Shown here piece by piece: positions 24,969 to 35,862 of a stretch of 64,000 nucleotides of DNA (position 1 is the first letter of the stretch; every line of letters begins with the position of its first letter). The notes under the pieces were generated by a model. That model made no database searches. It was not told the origin of the DNA and saw only the letters and a program-made list of their open reading frames with translations. The position numbers and the translations under genes are program-made. Origin of the DNA: Copromyces sp. CBS 386.78 (Eukaryota; Ascomycota; Sordariomycetes; Sordariales; Sordariaceae); contig MU839089.1 in assembly GCA_030685235.1 (NCBI GenBank), forward strand, positions 124,001-188,000. The letters are read 5' to 3'.

Positions 24969-27900
24969 TTACCCCCCTCCTTCCCTCTCTCGCTCCCCTT
25001 CCTACCCTATTATTTCGTTACAACTGTAATATACTTGCCTTCTATCTCTTCGCTACCCGAAAATTTATTAAATAACGACCGCTCTTACCCGTAGGCTATA
25101 AATAAATTAGGTAGCCGTACGTACGATTATATTTACAAAATCTATTTATAAAAACCCCCTTCCTTTCCTAACTTTTCCCCCTTCCTTTTCTCCTCCTTTT
25201 TTTATCCTTTTAATTACTAAAGTAAGTACTATTTTCTAATCCTTTTGATTATTTATAAATATTTACGCGTACAAATACTTCGCTTTACCTCTTCCGAATT
25301 TGAATTCTCTCCTTTCTCTAGCGTATATTCTTCTTTTTTTTCGCGCTCGCCCCAATTTCCCTTACGCCCTTCTCTATTTACCCCTACTAGTTGTAGTTGT
25401 AGTAATAAGGTTACTACTATTTTTAGCGCTATTGAAATTTTTAAAAAGCTTATTAAAAAGTATTATAAATTAATAAGTATTTTTCGTAGTCTTTTATTCT
25501 ATTTGTTTACTAACCGATTATATTCTTTCGTAGGATAAATACGAACCTTTTGTAGTCCCCTATATTTTGTATTTTAATATTAAATGTAATTATATTATTA
25601 AGCCTAAAGTTGCTTTATACTTTTCTTACTATAATAATAATAAGAAATACGATTACGCCTCCCCCTTTATTTAATAATTCGCCGCCGCTTAGGAGGCGGC
25701 GGAATTTAAATAGGAGGCGAAAGTGCGCATTTATATACGCCGGAGTCTCGCTATTTAGTATAATGTAATTAAGCTACTAAAAGACCGGATTATTAATTAG
25801 TAAATTTTATCCCCTATTATATTTAAGCCTATTAAATAAATAAGTTAATAATAGTTAAGTATAAATATAATTGGTTATTAGATCTCCCTAGTATTAAGGT
25901 TGCCGCTACTCCCGCTACCCCGGCTTACGTTATTACCCCCGCCTTTACCCGTACGCTATTCCCCGACTGTATTACCCTCTCCTATCCCGCCGCTCGCCCT
26001 ACCGCTACGCCTATTATTAATAACGTTATTAAATTAATCGCCCGCTTAGAGGATTACGAAAAGAGGATTTTAAAATTGGAAGCCGAAGGTTATTACCTTT
26101 GTAAAACCTTAAAGAAATAGTAGTTGTAAAATTTAAAATAGAAGTTCTTAGTAATTTATTTCGTTTATTAACCTTATTTCATCGCTATTACCGGCGTTAT
26201 TATTTTATATATTTTATAATATAGTAATTTACTAGCCCGTTATTAATATTTACTAGGCTATACTTTACTTCGAAATAATTTAAAGCGGTTATATTAACGA
26301 ATTTTTCTAAAGGCTCTTATATTTACTAAATTTATCCCTTCTAATTAATTAAGAATATTCTACGACCTTTAATTATTTTTGCGTAGAGGATTTCCTTTAT
26401 TATATATTCTTTTTCGCCGTTGATTATAATAGCTAGCGGCTAGGAGTCGGTAGTAATTTATTTTAGTAGCGGGTTATCCTTAGTTCTTTTAAGTAGATTA
26501 ATATAAAATTTATCGAATACTTTCGAAGAAAGGTCGGAGAATTCTATTACGAATAGGCTAAAAATTCGTAATATTATATATTTAATATAAATTTAATTGA
26601 ACTTTTTCTTTAGGCGCGCTATAGAGAAGTTTTTAAAATTGAATTAAATTTTATTTCCTACTTTAAAGATTTTTACGGACTCCTTTTTATAGTTAGTAAA
26701 ATATTTTTACTTTTAAATAAATATAGTTATTATCGTTTAGTATAAATCTGTAATTTACTATAATATAGAAACGAAATCGTTAGCTTTCGTTTATAGGTCT
26801 TTAAATTTTATTTTTATAGGGGGTATTATAAAGGTTATTAGTAATTGTAGGTAGTAGCCGTAGGTGGCGAAGAAGGGAGATATTCCGATTGTAATACTAA
26901 TCCGGCTATTAATTATTAATTAGGCGGTCGGATATTAATAATCCTAATTATTTTAAGCGTAGTTAATAAAAATTCTTAAAAATATTTAAACCTCTTAGTT
27001 TATCCTTTCGGGACTTTTATTTATTTATAGGTAAAAGGCGGTATTTAATAGCTATTTAATCCTTAGAAGGTTGTAGAGACGCTTTTAGAAATAATTAGTT
27101 TAGTTTATACTTCTATTATTAATAATAGAGTATAATTAATTATAATATTTTATAAAATAATAGAGAAACGCTTCTATAACTATTTTTACTTTTAAATTCG
27201 AAGATTATTATTTTATTGAATTTATCTTTAATAATAAGAAGGTTAATATAGCCTTCTATAGAAGGGAAATTAATAATAAAATCTATTTAGATTTTTTTAA
27301 AGAATTGGTCGGGGATGGAGAAGGGTTTTAGTAGCCCCTTTTTCTAGTTTTTCTAATATTTTACTTTATTATACGTATTGTAGTTAATTAAGAATCGACG
27401 GATATATATATTTATTAGCGGCTAGTAGAAATCTTTATTTACAGTGTAAATAGTGCCTTTTTTTTTAAGGTAATTTAAGGCTTTCGAATTATAAGTCTTT
27501 TAAATAATACGAATACGGAGAACGTTCCTCTTTAAATTTTCTAGGGATATATAAAGAGTAGCCGCTTTTATAATTACGGAAGCGCCGGGAATTTAAATAC
27601 GCCTTCTATAATAGAATTTACCCAGCTTATTAATTATATATTCGTTAAATTATATTTTTAGGCCCTATATTAATATTAGGAGGGTCCTATTTTTATTAAT
27701 AACTATTTAGTGGACTATTTAATAAATTTCGTCTTTTTAAGAGAATTTGTCGTAGAATTATTATAAATCCGGATTTTTAAATACTTTTACGCCCCCTCTT
27801 ATAATAATAGCGGTAGGAATTATACGAATATAATTCTTAAGGGCGGCTTTAGGGATAAATTATATATTTTTTACTTCGGCGTTTGCGCTATTAAATTTGT

Positions 27901-28639
27901 TTTAATTTCGATGAAATAGAGTATTTAGGATTACGGCGAATTTATCTAAGTAATAAAGGATTTCGAAATTGAAGTAGGAAAGGAATTTTATTTAATATAT
28001 TTAGCGTTTAGAGAGTTAACGCCTTTTTATAAAGTATTTTAAGTTGTAGTAATCGGTTATTATTACGAACTTTTCGTAGTTATAAAGTTTAGCTAATTAT
28101 TTTTTTATATATTTAATAACGGCTAATATTTCTTTATTATAGATAGGGTAATTATATTCGGCGGGTAATAGCTTTTGCGAATAATAAGCGACGGTAATTT
28201 TCTAGCCGTCCTTCTTTTAAGTAAATATATTACTAAGATTATAATTGCTATAATCCATTTCGAAAAAGGTAGGGAAATTTAGATCCTATTGGGTAAAAAT
28301 AGGAATTTTTATAAATAATTACTTTAATTTCTTAAAAACTTTATTATACTCTTTAATTTATTTGAAGGGGACCCCTTTACTTATAAATATAATTAGTAGT
28401 CTTATTATAGAGGAGAAGGTTTTAATAAATATTCGGTAATAGTTAGCGAATTTTAAAAAATTCTTTACCCCTTTTTAAAACGTAGGTATTTCTTATTCGA
28501 CGATTATTCTAATTTTTTCTAGATTTACTTAAATACCGACCCTTATAATTATAATAAAGCCGAAATATTTAATATTCTTAATAGTAAATTCGTATTTCTT
28601 TAGGTCAAAATAGAGGTTTATAATTATTATACGCTTTAC

Positions 28640-29000
28640 GACTTTACGTATTTTAATTATATAGTCGGCCTTCGAATTAAACGAGAAGATTAGTATATCG
28701 TTTATATAGGTGGAAACGAATTTATTAAAATAATTACTTAAAATATTATTAATATATTATTAAAACGTCGTAAATATATTATATAGCCCGAATAGTATTA
28801 CTATTTATTCGAATAACTTATAGCGGTATTTAAACGCCGTTTTACCTTCCTCGCCCTCCGCTATACGGATTTTATAGAAAGCTTATACTACATTTATTTT
28901 AATAAATTACTTTATTTTAATAATAATTTTAAAAATTTCTTTAATTAATAGTAAAGGGTAGTAATCCGCTCTAGTAATAGCGTTGAAAGCTCTATAATTG
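28640..29000 (-). pseudogene. Gypsy reverse transcriptase relic
   Basis: In order along the minus strand it reads FYKIRIAEGEEGKTAF, YKLFE, ILFGLYN and YINDILIFS. These match the palm and fingers motifs of Ty3/gypsy reverse transcriptase. Tryptophan codons have become stops and Asp has become Asn, as RIP would produce. Confidence 0.9.
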
Positions 29001-30479
29001 TAGTAGAATTATAGATTATTATTAAATTTTTTAGTAAAGAGTATTAATACAGCTATAAGGGAATTGCTAGTACGAATAAACCCTTTATTTATAAGGTTTT
29101 TAATCGTCTTTTTCAATATTAAGAATTCTTTTCGAAATATACTATAGAAGTAACCTATAAGTAGCGGGAATTCTTAATTAGTTTTATTTTTTTTAATTTC
29201 AATTTTATAATTAATATTTAGGCGATAGGGGTTAAACTTATCGGTTTTAAACTATTTCTATACAAATAAAAGATTGTAGAATTCTATAGGAATATACTTT
29301 CGTAACTCTTCTTCCGGCAAATTAATTTTCAGTTTGAAAGCTTTTTCAATATTTCGTAGGCTAACCGAAAATATTACTAATTTTACGGCTCTTCGGCTAT
29401 TCTATTTCCAGATCCGATTTATAATAATTATAAACGTAGTCGTTATATAGTAAACGGCCTCTCTAATTTCCCTCTCCTTAGGGGACGAACTCTTTAGAGA
29501 ATATTTTAAATATAGTATTTAGTAACCGGCTGCCCTATATTAGAATCTATATTCGTAGGGGATAGAATAGGCTTTTATTACTATTAGCTATAATTTTCCT
29601 AAAATAACTGGGAATTTTAATTGCGGGATAATATAAATATAGATTATAGAATTATAACTATAAATATTTACCTTAAAATATATTATCCCCTTAATTTTAA
29701 TTCCTTCTATTTCGGCGGACGTTTTTTTAATTTCCCTTTTAAATATAGGAATTACGGGAATTTTCAATTATTTAACGACTTTTTTACTAATTGCGGTATA
29801 GTATTAATAACTTTTATTAACGAAGGTATAGAAATAATTTTTATTATTAATAATTATAGGTATTTTTATAATATTTATTTTTATAGGACCTGGGAAGTTC
29901 TCTACTCCTATTTTCTTATTTAATATTTTAGAGCGCTCTTTTATTCGATTGCGTAAGGGAATTATTTTTTTTCTAATTCGTTAGCGGTAGAATAATCGTT
30001 ATTACTACTCTCTTTTAATATCGGTTTTACTTTAGGCCTAATTTTAATAACCTTAACGTTAATAGTAGTAGGACGCTAAATAAGTAGGTATTTATAATTA
30101 TTAATTATATATCCGCTCGTTCTATATTGTAAATAGAGGCCTTGAGCGCGGCGCTTGTCTCTTTCTTCTATAGAGACTTATTTAGTACGCTTTTTATTCT
30201 TATTATTCTTTATTTTTATATATTCTATTATTATAAGGGTATTTTTATTTATATTTTTAGGGAGGGTAGTTGGGGCGGTTTAAGCGCCTTAGTAGCGGGA
30301 GAACGAATTTTAATAGGAATTATAATTATTGCAAAAAGTATATTCCGGGAAGATTTTATTATTTTTATATTTATATATGATATTTTTTAATTATTCGACG
30401 TAGAGGGAATAAATTTAAAATATACGAATAGAAATTAATTAATTACGGAAATTTATAGATACCGAGGTTTTTAATTAGG

Positions 30480-30700
30480 CGAATTTAGAGTCGTCTTCCT
30501 AAGCGAGACTATTAGCTTTAATAAAATTAATTTTAAAAGTAGGGAATTATTCGGATAGAGTTTAATTATTTCTTTAGCGAATAGATTGTAAGCGGGTAAA
30601 TACGAAGCGCTTTTTATTTTTATTGCCAAAGATTTTTTCTAATTAATTAAAGAAATCTTCGGGGTTATATATTTTATTCGTTCTTTTTTAGCGTTAAAAA
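30480..30700 (-). pseudogene. Gypsy gag relic
   Basis: The minus-strand frame reads NPEDFFN-stop-LEKIFGNKNKKR, then FTRLQSIR and WEDD-like spacing with stops at former Trp/Gln codons. This resembles the retrotransposon gag domain. The match is by pattern only. Confidence 0.65.
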
Positions 30701-31230
30701 TTTTTCATTATAAATATTTTATTAGCGGGGAAGGTATTTAATAATATTAACTACTTAAATTTATTATTAGTAATAACTTTAACAACTTTTTCCTCTTTAT
30801 AAGTAAACTTTAGTCGAATTATATAGAGATTAAAGGAAATAGCGGTATTATCCTACTTTGGTTAGTAAATATTTTTATATTTAGAATTATACGACGAAGC
30901 GGCTTTTTATTCGATATTAATTAGGGCGTTTAGGCTAATAGTAATTATTATAAGGTATTGCGTACCTTAGGAGGCGGAACCGATTACGGCCTTAATAATA
31001 ATGGAGAATTTATTATTAGTGAAAATTTCTATAGCGAAGGTTCTTTTATTTACGAAAATATAGAGGCGTTATTTTCGAGGCGTTTAATTTTTACGGCAGT
31101 AGTATTCTACTATTTAATAGTAATAATATTAATAGTTACGACGAAATCGACGGGTAGCCCCTCTACATTTAATTACACTAACGGCGCCGGTCTATTTTAT
31201 TTTATTAGGTCTATTATAAATAGAACCTAA

Positions 31231-31441
31231 TATAATAGGGATAGTACGGTTAATACGGGTATTAGTCGTATAATTTAATTAAAGTTTTATTAAAAAGAGA
31301 AAAATCTATTTAAGAGGGATCTATTAAAAGTGCGAAGTTTTAAGGGAGGTTACGCGAATATAGTTACGGGGATAGCTACGGCGTGATAGCTCTGGTCGCG
31401 AAGACCAGAGCGCCACAGCTCCGGGCCTTAGCCCCATAATA
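31231..31441 (-). repeat. Gypsy 5' LTR (right), 211 bp
   Basis: It begins TATAATAGGGATAG, the mutated form of the partner's start. Its last ~60 bp are unmutated, with a perfect 9-bp hairpin stem (31389-31397 with 31403-31411, loop GCGAA). Confidence 0.92.
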
Positions 31442-31636
31442 TATATTTTAATTAGAATATTAATTCCTAGCGGATCTAATCCTCCCCGTCTTTAAAGTAG
31501 GCGATATTCTCCTTAATCTCATTATTAACCTTTAAAAGAGATATCGTATCATTTAATTAATTATCGACTATTAATTAATATTAATCGTCGTATTAATAGG
31601 TAATTTAATAGGTAATGCGCGTATTAGACTGTTAAT

Positions 31637-31820
31637 TGTCAGATTTACTAATGTAAACTAATTAATTGAATTGTCTAAAAACTGGCTAGAAACTGGCTCT
31701 CCAATAGATCCGCTCTAGAAGGTCTGGGGGGTGCTCGGGTATCCCAGAAATGCTAAGACCTGTGGTCAGGTGACTGGGACCCTCTACATCTGGGTGTGAT
31801 CTGCACCCTGTAATCTGACA
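31637..31820 (-). repeat. Copia 5' LTR (right), 184 bp
   Basis: This is the partner of 19693-19876, of identical length. Its outer end is intact (CTGTAATCTGACA) while its inner part carries the mutations (ACTAATG), a mirror image of the left copy. Transcription of the element would have started here and run to the left. Confidence 0.95.
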
Positions 31821-31825
31821 GTTAG

Positions 31826-34689
31826 CAGGAGGCAACGAGATGAACGAGAGGCTACCTATCAAAGGAGCTCGATCCGGAGGGCCATTATTGGACCCTTTTG
31901 TTGTCGTTGCAACTTACGCAACTATTCTCCATTTCTGAAGAGTTCCAGCAGCTCCCAGCAGCTCAGGGCAGTGTACTTGGCGGGCAGACTATATGTGAGC
32001 CATCATGTCATCCGGCTCCCCAACCCTTCCAACTTGCTATGTAAGCGTCCCATCACGTTGGTTAGCTCTACACTGTTCTAGAAGGCTGGCATTTTGAAAT
32101 TGTAGGTGCCTGTGTTGAGTGTCGCCAATACCATCGCTTATCGGCATCATCCAAACCACGCTACTGGCCCGGCGGAGTGGAAATGGTCGTGGAAGCGAGG
32201 GGTTCTCAGGCTCTCTTTTGGTGGTAATACCGTAATAGGCCAGAAAGTGCCAGGTATAGGCAGGTGGTACCTTAGCGTGGCAGCTCACAAGATGAGGTTG
32301 AACAAGACCAGCCACAACGCAACCTTGTCAACGTCGACGTTCGGATGAAGCCCCTGCCATGCAATATCAAAATTTGGATATTGCGTACTAGCTAGGCAGC
32401 GACATCGCGATTCCAGCAGAGAGGTAAAGTGGAAGGATCTGTCCGACAACTGGCAGATACGACACGTACAAGCAAAACCCCGCGATTCGACCGTGATGCC
32501 GCCGGTGATGCTGGATATTGCGATGGAGGATGGAGTTGCCAGCTATACAGTATTGTTGTTTTCGTTATTTGTTGTTGTGGTGGTGGCTGTTGTTGCTGTT
32601 GCTGTTGTTGTGTTGTTGAAGAAGAAGAACTGCTCAAAGACTGGAGTAATGGTGAAGATGTCGCCGCGAAGGATTCAATTATTGGACGGAGAAGAGACGG
32701 GATCCAGCAAAGAAGTGTGAAAAAGTGGACCCCGGCAAAGTGGGGTTAGTTAGGTAGTGTAGGTAGGTAGGTATTGCGACCACAGCAGGCAGACTTTCCC
32801 GCACTTCACTCCTTCCGTCTTGTCTCTCGTCACGCCCGTCGTCTGCGCCTTCCTATCCCATCTCCAACTGCAGCACTCGGGCAAATAAGCGAACGACCGG
32901 ATGCGGCACCAAATGCCTGAGCCATCAACTGAAGGAACCCCGCGTGAGCCTAGGTACCTTGGCTACCGTAGGATACCTACTACCGTAAGGTAGGTGCTAC
33001 GAGACACCGGAATCCTCTCCGGGGGCTGCTGGCGTTGCATGTGTCTTCCCCGCCGCCGTCACATCCACCAACGCCTACGATGTGAACCATCAATCATCAG
33101 GGGCAAAGGAAGGGACAATGGAACCTTACCTTAGACACCCTCCGGCTTTTCAGGGCGATCCCGTCGATACCTTGGCTGCTCCAGCCAACCAACAAACACA
33201 CAAACATCGACCGGAAACACCGCCTATGCCCCGGGACAACACCACAAGTGCCACCGTACAATTACCTGTTTTCCATCTGAAGGACCAAAGTGGAAAACCA
33301 TGCTCAAAGATTAATGAAGCAGGCTGGCAGGTTTTGCTTCTTCACATCGAAATAGACGGCACCCCCGCCCCCCCGCCGTTTCCCCCGTGGCTGCCACGCT
33401 GCAGTAAGGATGCATTTCTGTGCCAGATTTGTGTTGCCTCATCGGAGATTTGGATGTCGGACTTATCTCGAGCCCGCCTCGGCCGACCATTCAGAGAGAG
33501 AGACGGCCTTCTCACCGCAAGTATCTCGTGCTCCATCGCTCCTCGGCATACACGGCGTACCAAGGCAACAACAGAAGTGAAATATCGTCGGAAAAAGCAA
33601 CGAACATGGCGCACCAAAAGGGGGTCAAGGGCCCCTCGTGGTCCCCAGAAGAAAATGCATCGTGCAGGACGGGAGTGATGGGACGTGTCACGTGTGTAAA
33701 TGATGGCGTGGGGTGGCAGATGTCTGGTTGCGGTTGGATGGTTGGAGTGCTTTGGCCAGCATATCGGATGTCGACCACCGCGAGAGCAGAGTCTGGTCCA
33801 TCTGATTCGTTTCCAGCTCGTTTCTTTGGTGTCTAAACCTGGGGCAGGCTGCCTCTGTTCGTCGGCTACAGCCCTGTCTTGCCTCTATGAGCCGATGTCA
33901 GCTTCACCAGGGCAGACAAGCTTTCCCGTCTCGATACCCGACTGAAACATCAGTGTTGGCATTGCTTATTACTGCTGCAACGTGATGCGGCATTGGTGTC
34001 GATGACTTGCTGCGTGTCGACGAACAAGGGTTCACGGCTAGACGGCTGTCTGTGCAGGGTATACGTACACTATTTAATTTGTGGCGGTCGACGTCGGGAG
34101 GCTCACGGGTGCACGGACCAGTCGGGGACACGACGGCACGCGAACACGACCGAGACGGCTCACTCCTTTTTGAGACGGTGATTCCGCAGGATGATGATGT
34201 TAGCAGCTTGCATTGGCCCCGGATCCACAAGCTGCCTACCGCGCAACTCCGGAGTCCGAAATATTCACGCCGGTTGACACAAAACCGGGCAGCGCTTTTC
34301 CATATCGATGGAAGCGACAAACACCATACACCACCACATTGGATTTCCTGGACGGATTGCTCTGAAAGAAGAGCCAGTGTTTTGTGTCATGGGTCAGCAG
34401 AAACGTTCAAAAGGCTTTACCGCTTGTTGGCAGAAACAAACTGCTTGGTAACAGCGGGTCTAGTGGGGGTCTGGCTCTGGGCATGGCTCAGCCCTACCCT
34501 TCGCCTTGCGCCGTGATATTACGCTGCGAGCGTACATCACTATCATTCTTGACGCCGTCGTCGAGATCCTCCGACCTGCTTGCAATCAAACCGCACTGCG
34601 ATACCCTCGAGCGCCTACAAGGTAGAGCTCGCTCTCTTTCATCAGCTACACGGTAGCACTCTCCGTCATTGATCAAGCGATCAATGTCT
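31826..34689. other. Gene-poor flank right of the retrotransposon
   Basis: GC content returns to normal at once after the target duplication. ORFs (for example 33082-33678 plus, 198 codons; 33904-34320 minus, 138 codons) lack motifs. A TGT/GTT-rich microsatellite lies at about 32,550-32,625. Clustered GGTAGGTA/CCTACC motifs lie at 32,745-33,000. No gene is called. Confidence 0.5.
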
Positions 34690-35430
34690 TCTGTCACGGG
34701 TCGGCTCTATTGTTCGCGAGCAGCTCTTGGAGAACATCACTGAGGCCCTCAACGGGAGCCAAGAACTCGGCAACCCAGTCGAGGAGGACCCCCTTGACAC
34801 CGCCTCACATCTAGTCAACCATGCCGCCTTCATCATCGCTCTCGCATAAGTCACTACCCTTGACAAGCATCTCTCGGATATTCAAAGCACCTTGGCCGAC
34901 GCCAACTCCACCCTCGTCACCGCCAACGAAGCCTTCACCAAACTCGAGGACCACGGCCCTCAAGAAAGCCGCCCGCCTAAACGTCAACACACCCAAGACT
35001 ATCTCCCTGTGCCAGTCGACGACGAAGACGAGAACGACATGTCTAATGTCTACGCCCAAGTCGCGTTACTAGCAAGGACCCCGACGCCTTTACCGGCGAG
35101 GGCAGTACCGCCGTCAAGCGTGCTGAGGCGTACCGTGTGCCTGGCGTGCGAAGATCGAACTCTGAGGACTCGTGGTACTACAGCCAGGATGAGCGCTACA
35201 ACTTCGTCTACCGCTTTCTATGCCCTGTCTCCCTAGGTTATGCCGACGGGATGTTGAAGGAGGCCGATAAGGAAAAGTGGAAAGTGGAATACAGTACGAT
35301 ACTGGTTCGTTTGTTAGCGCGGTTCTTGAGACAGGGGCCTTCAAAACATCACAGAAAAATAACAGGACAACCACATTCAAAGCAAAAAATTGGAGAGACC
35401 TATCTGAAGCTCTCAAAAGCATCGGTTTGA
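34690..35430 (+). pseudogene. Decayed gag-like retroelement relic, not RIPped
   Basis: A plus-strand frame runs from about 34,690 with one internal TAA at 34,848, reading EQLLENITEALNGSQELG, then DKHLSDIQSTLADANSTL (coiled-coil-like). After a frameshift it continues with DPDAFTGEG...AEAYRV. A second shift leads to DSWYYSQDERYNFVYRFL and LGYADGMLKEADKEKW. This order (coiled coil, FTG, AEAYR.W, ERYNFVYRFL) is that of gag proteins of fungal LTR elements. It is GC-rich with normal CpA/TpG, so it escaped RIP. It is not the same family as the RIPped gypsy copy nearby. No LTRs were found. Confidence 0.55.
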
Positions 35431-35862
35431 TACCAACTTCTTGCATGAAATTCGGTGGATGAACATGTTGTCTCTGTTGATGCATCGTGTGTTGACCAAA
35501 CCGGAAGTGCAGTGTTGTTGCTGTTGGACATTCGTAAAGGAGAGGCAAGACAAAAACCGTCTGTGGGCAAAATGACGATTGGACATGTTGTGGAAGGTAA
35601 CTCGGCTGTTTTGGCTGTAAGTAGTACTGTACTTAAACATATGGCGTTTCAGCCACTCTTTATCTTCTGTTTTGATAACGACTTTTACACAAGTGAGAAG
35701 CAAAGAAACAACGCCATGCTCATTTGATGCTAACTGCCTGCCCAGCCAGCCTTTAGCCATAGCCCATACCATGCTCCAAAATCATCACGCTTCATTATCA
35801 TTGCATCCGTTCCGTTATCATAAGCATGGTCGTGGCCCATCTTCCTGACTTGGTCCCTAACT

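Larger units (their letters stand above)
24758..31441 (-). mobile_element. Ty3/gypsy LTR retrotransposon, RIPped, nested in the copia element
   Basis: The element is 6,684 bp with 211-bp LTRs (24758-24968 and 31231-31441). Minus-strand orientation follows from the strong polypurine tract (on the minus strand) abutting the left LTR (plus-strand CCCCCCTCCTTCCCTCTCTC from about 24972) and from coding relics. YINDILIFS lies at 28682-28708 (the gypsy YxDDILIFS box with Asp to Asn). Before it come FYKIRIAEGEEGKTAF and LFE, then ILFGLYN, and a gag-like stretch NPEDFFN.LEKIFG lies near 30,625-30,665. The order gag, then reverse transcriptase, from right to left fits. The interior is saturated with stops and almost without CpA/TpG. 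Confidence 0.93.
24753..31446. repeat. TATAT target-site duplication bounding the gypsy insertion
   Basis: TATAT at 24753-24757 and at 31442-31446 flank the two 211-bp LTRs exactly. The motif is low in complexity, but its position on both sides of equal-length LTRs supports it. Confidence 0.75.
19693..31820 (-). mobile_element. Ty1/copia LTR retrotransposon, heavily RIPped, interrupted by a gypsy element
   Basis: Two 184-bp LTRs bound the element (19693-19876 and 31637-31820), and the full form begins and ends TGTCAG...CTGACA. Without the gypsy insertion it would be about 5.4 kb. Copia identity comes from decayed minus-strand motifs. A reverse-transcriptase motif read as YMNNI (20971-20985) corresponds to YVDDI with Asp to Asn changes. 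KVLYGLRR lies at 21097-21120, and the integrase region at about 22,440-22,740 matches a readable relic at 43.2-43.5 kb. Integrase lies to the right of reverse transcriptase, so on the minus strand it comes first, the copia order. A purine-rich tract lies just inside the left LTR. Stops and C-to-T/G-to-A changes saturate the interior, so it cannot encode function. Confidence 0.93.
19688..31825. repeat. GTTAG target-site duplication bounding the copia insertion
   Basis: GTTAG at 19688-19692 is immediately before the left LTR. GTTAG at 31821-31825 is immediately after the right LTR. The 5-bp direct duplication proves that the 12.1-kb block entered as one insertion, later enlarged by the inner element. 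Confidence 0.95.

Noticed and set aside
23776..31230. Plus-strand ORFs of 82-154 codons inside the AT-rich block
   Set aside because: The coding relics of both elements are on the minus strand. These frames are open only because RIP created AT-rich Phe/Ile/Asn codons.
19860..31640. AT-rich block as a centromere core or mitochondrial insertion
   Set aside because: LTR pairs, target duplications and copia/gypsy motifs explain it fully as two RIPped retrotransposons; no mitochondrial gene was seen.
33082..33678. 198-codon plus-strand ORF right of the retrotransposon
   Set aside because: It is Pro/Arg-rich without any domain-like pattern, it is overlapped by opposing ORFs, and no splice-extended model was found.
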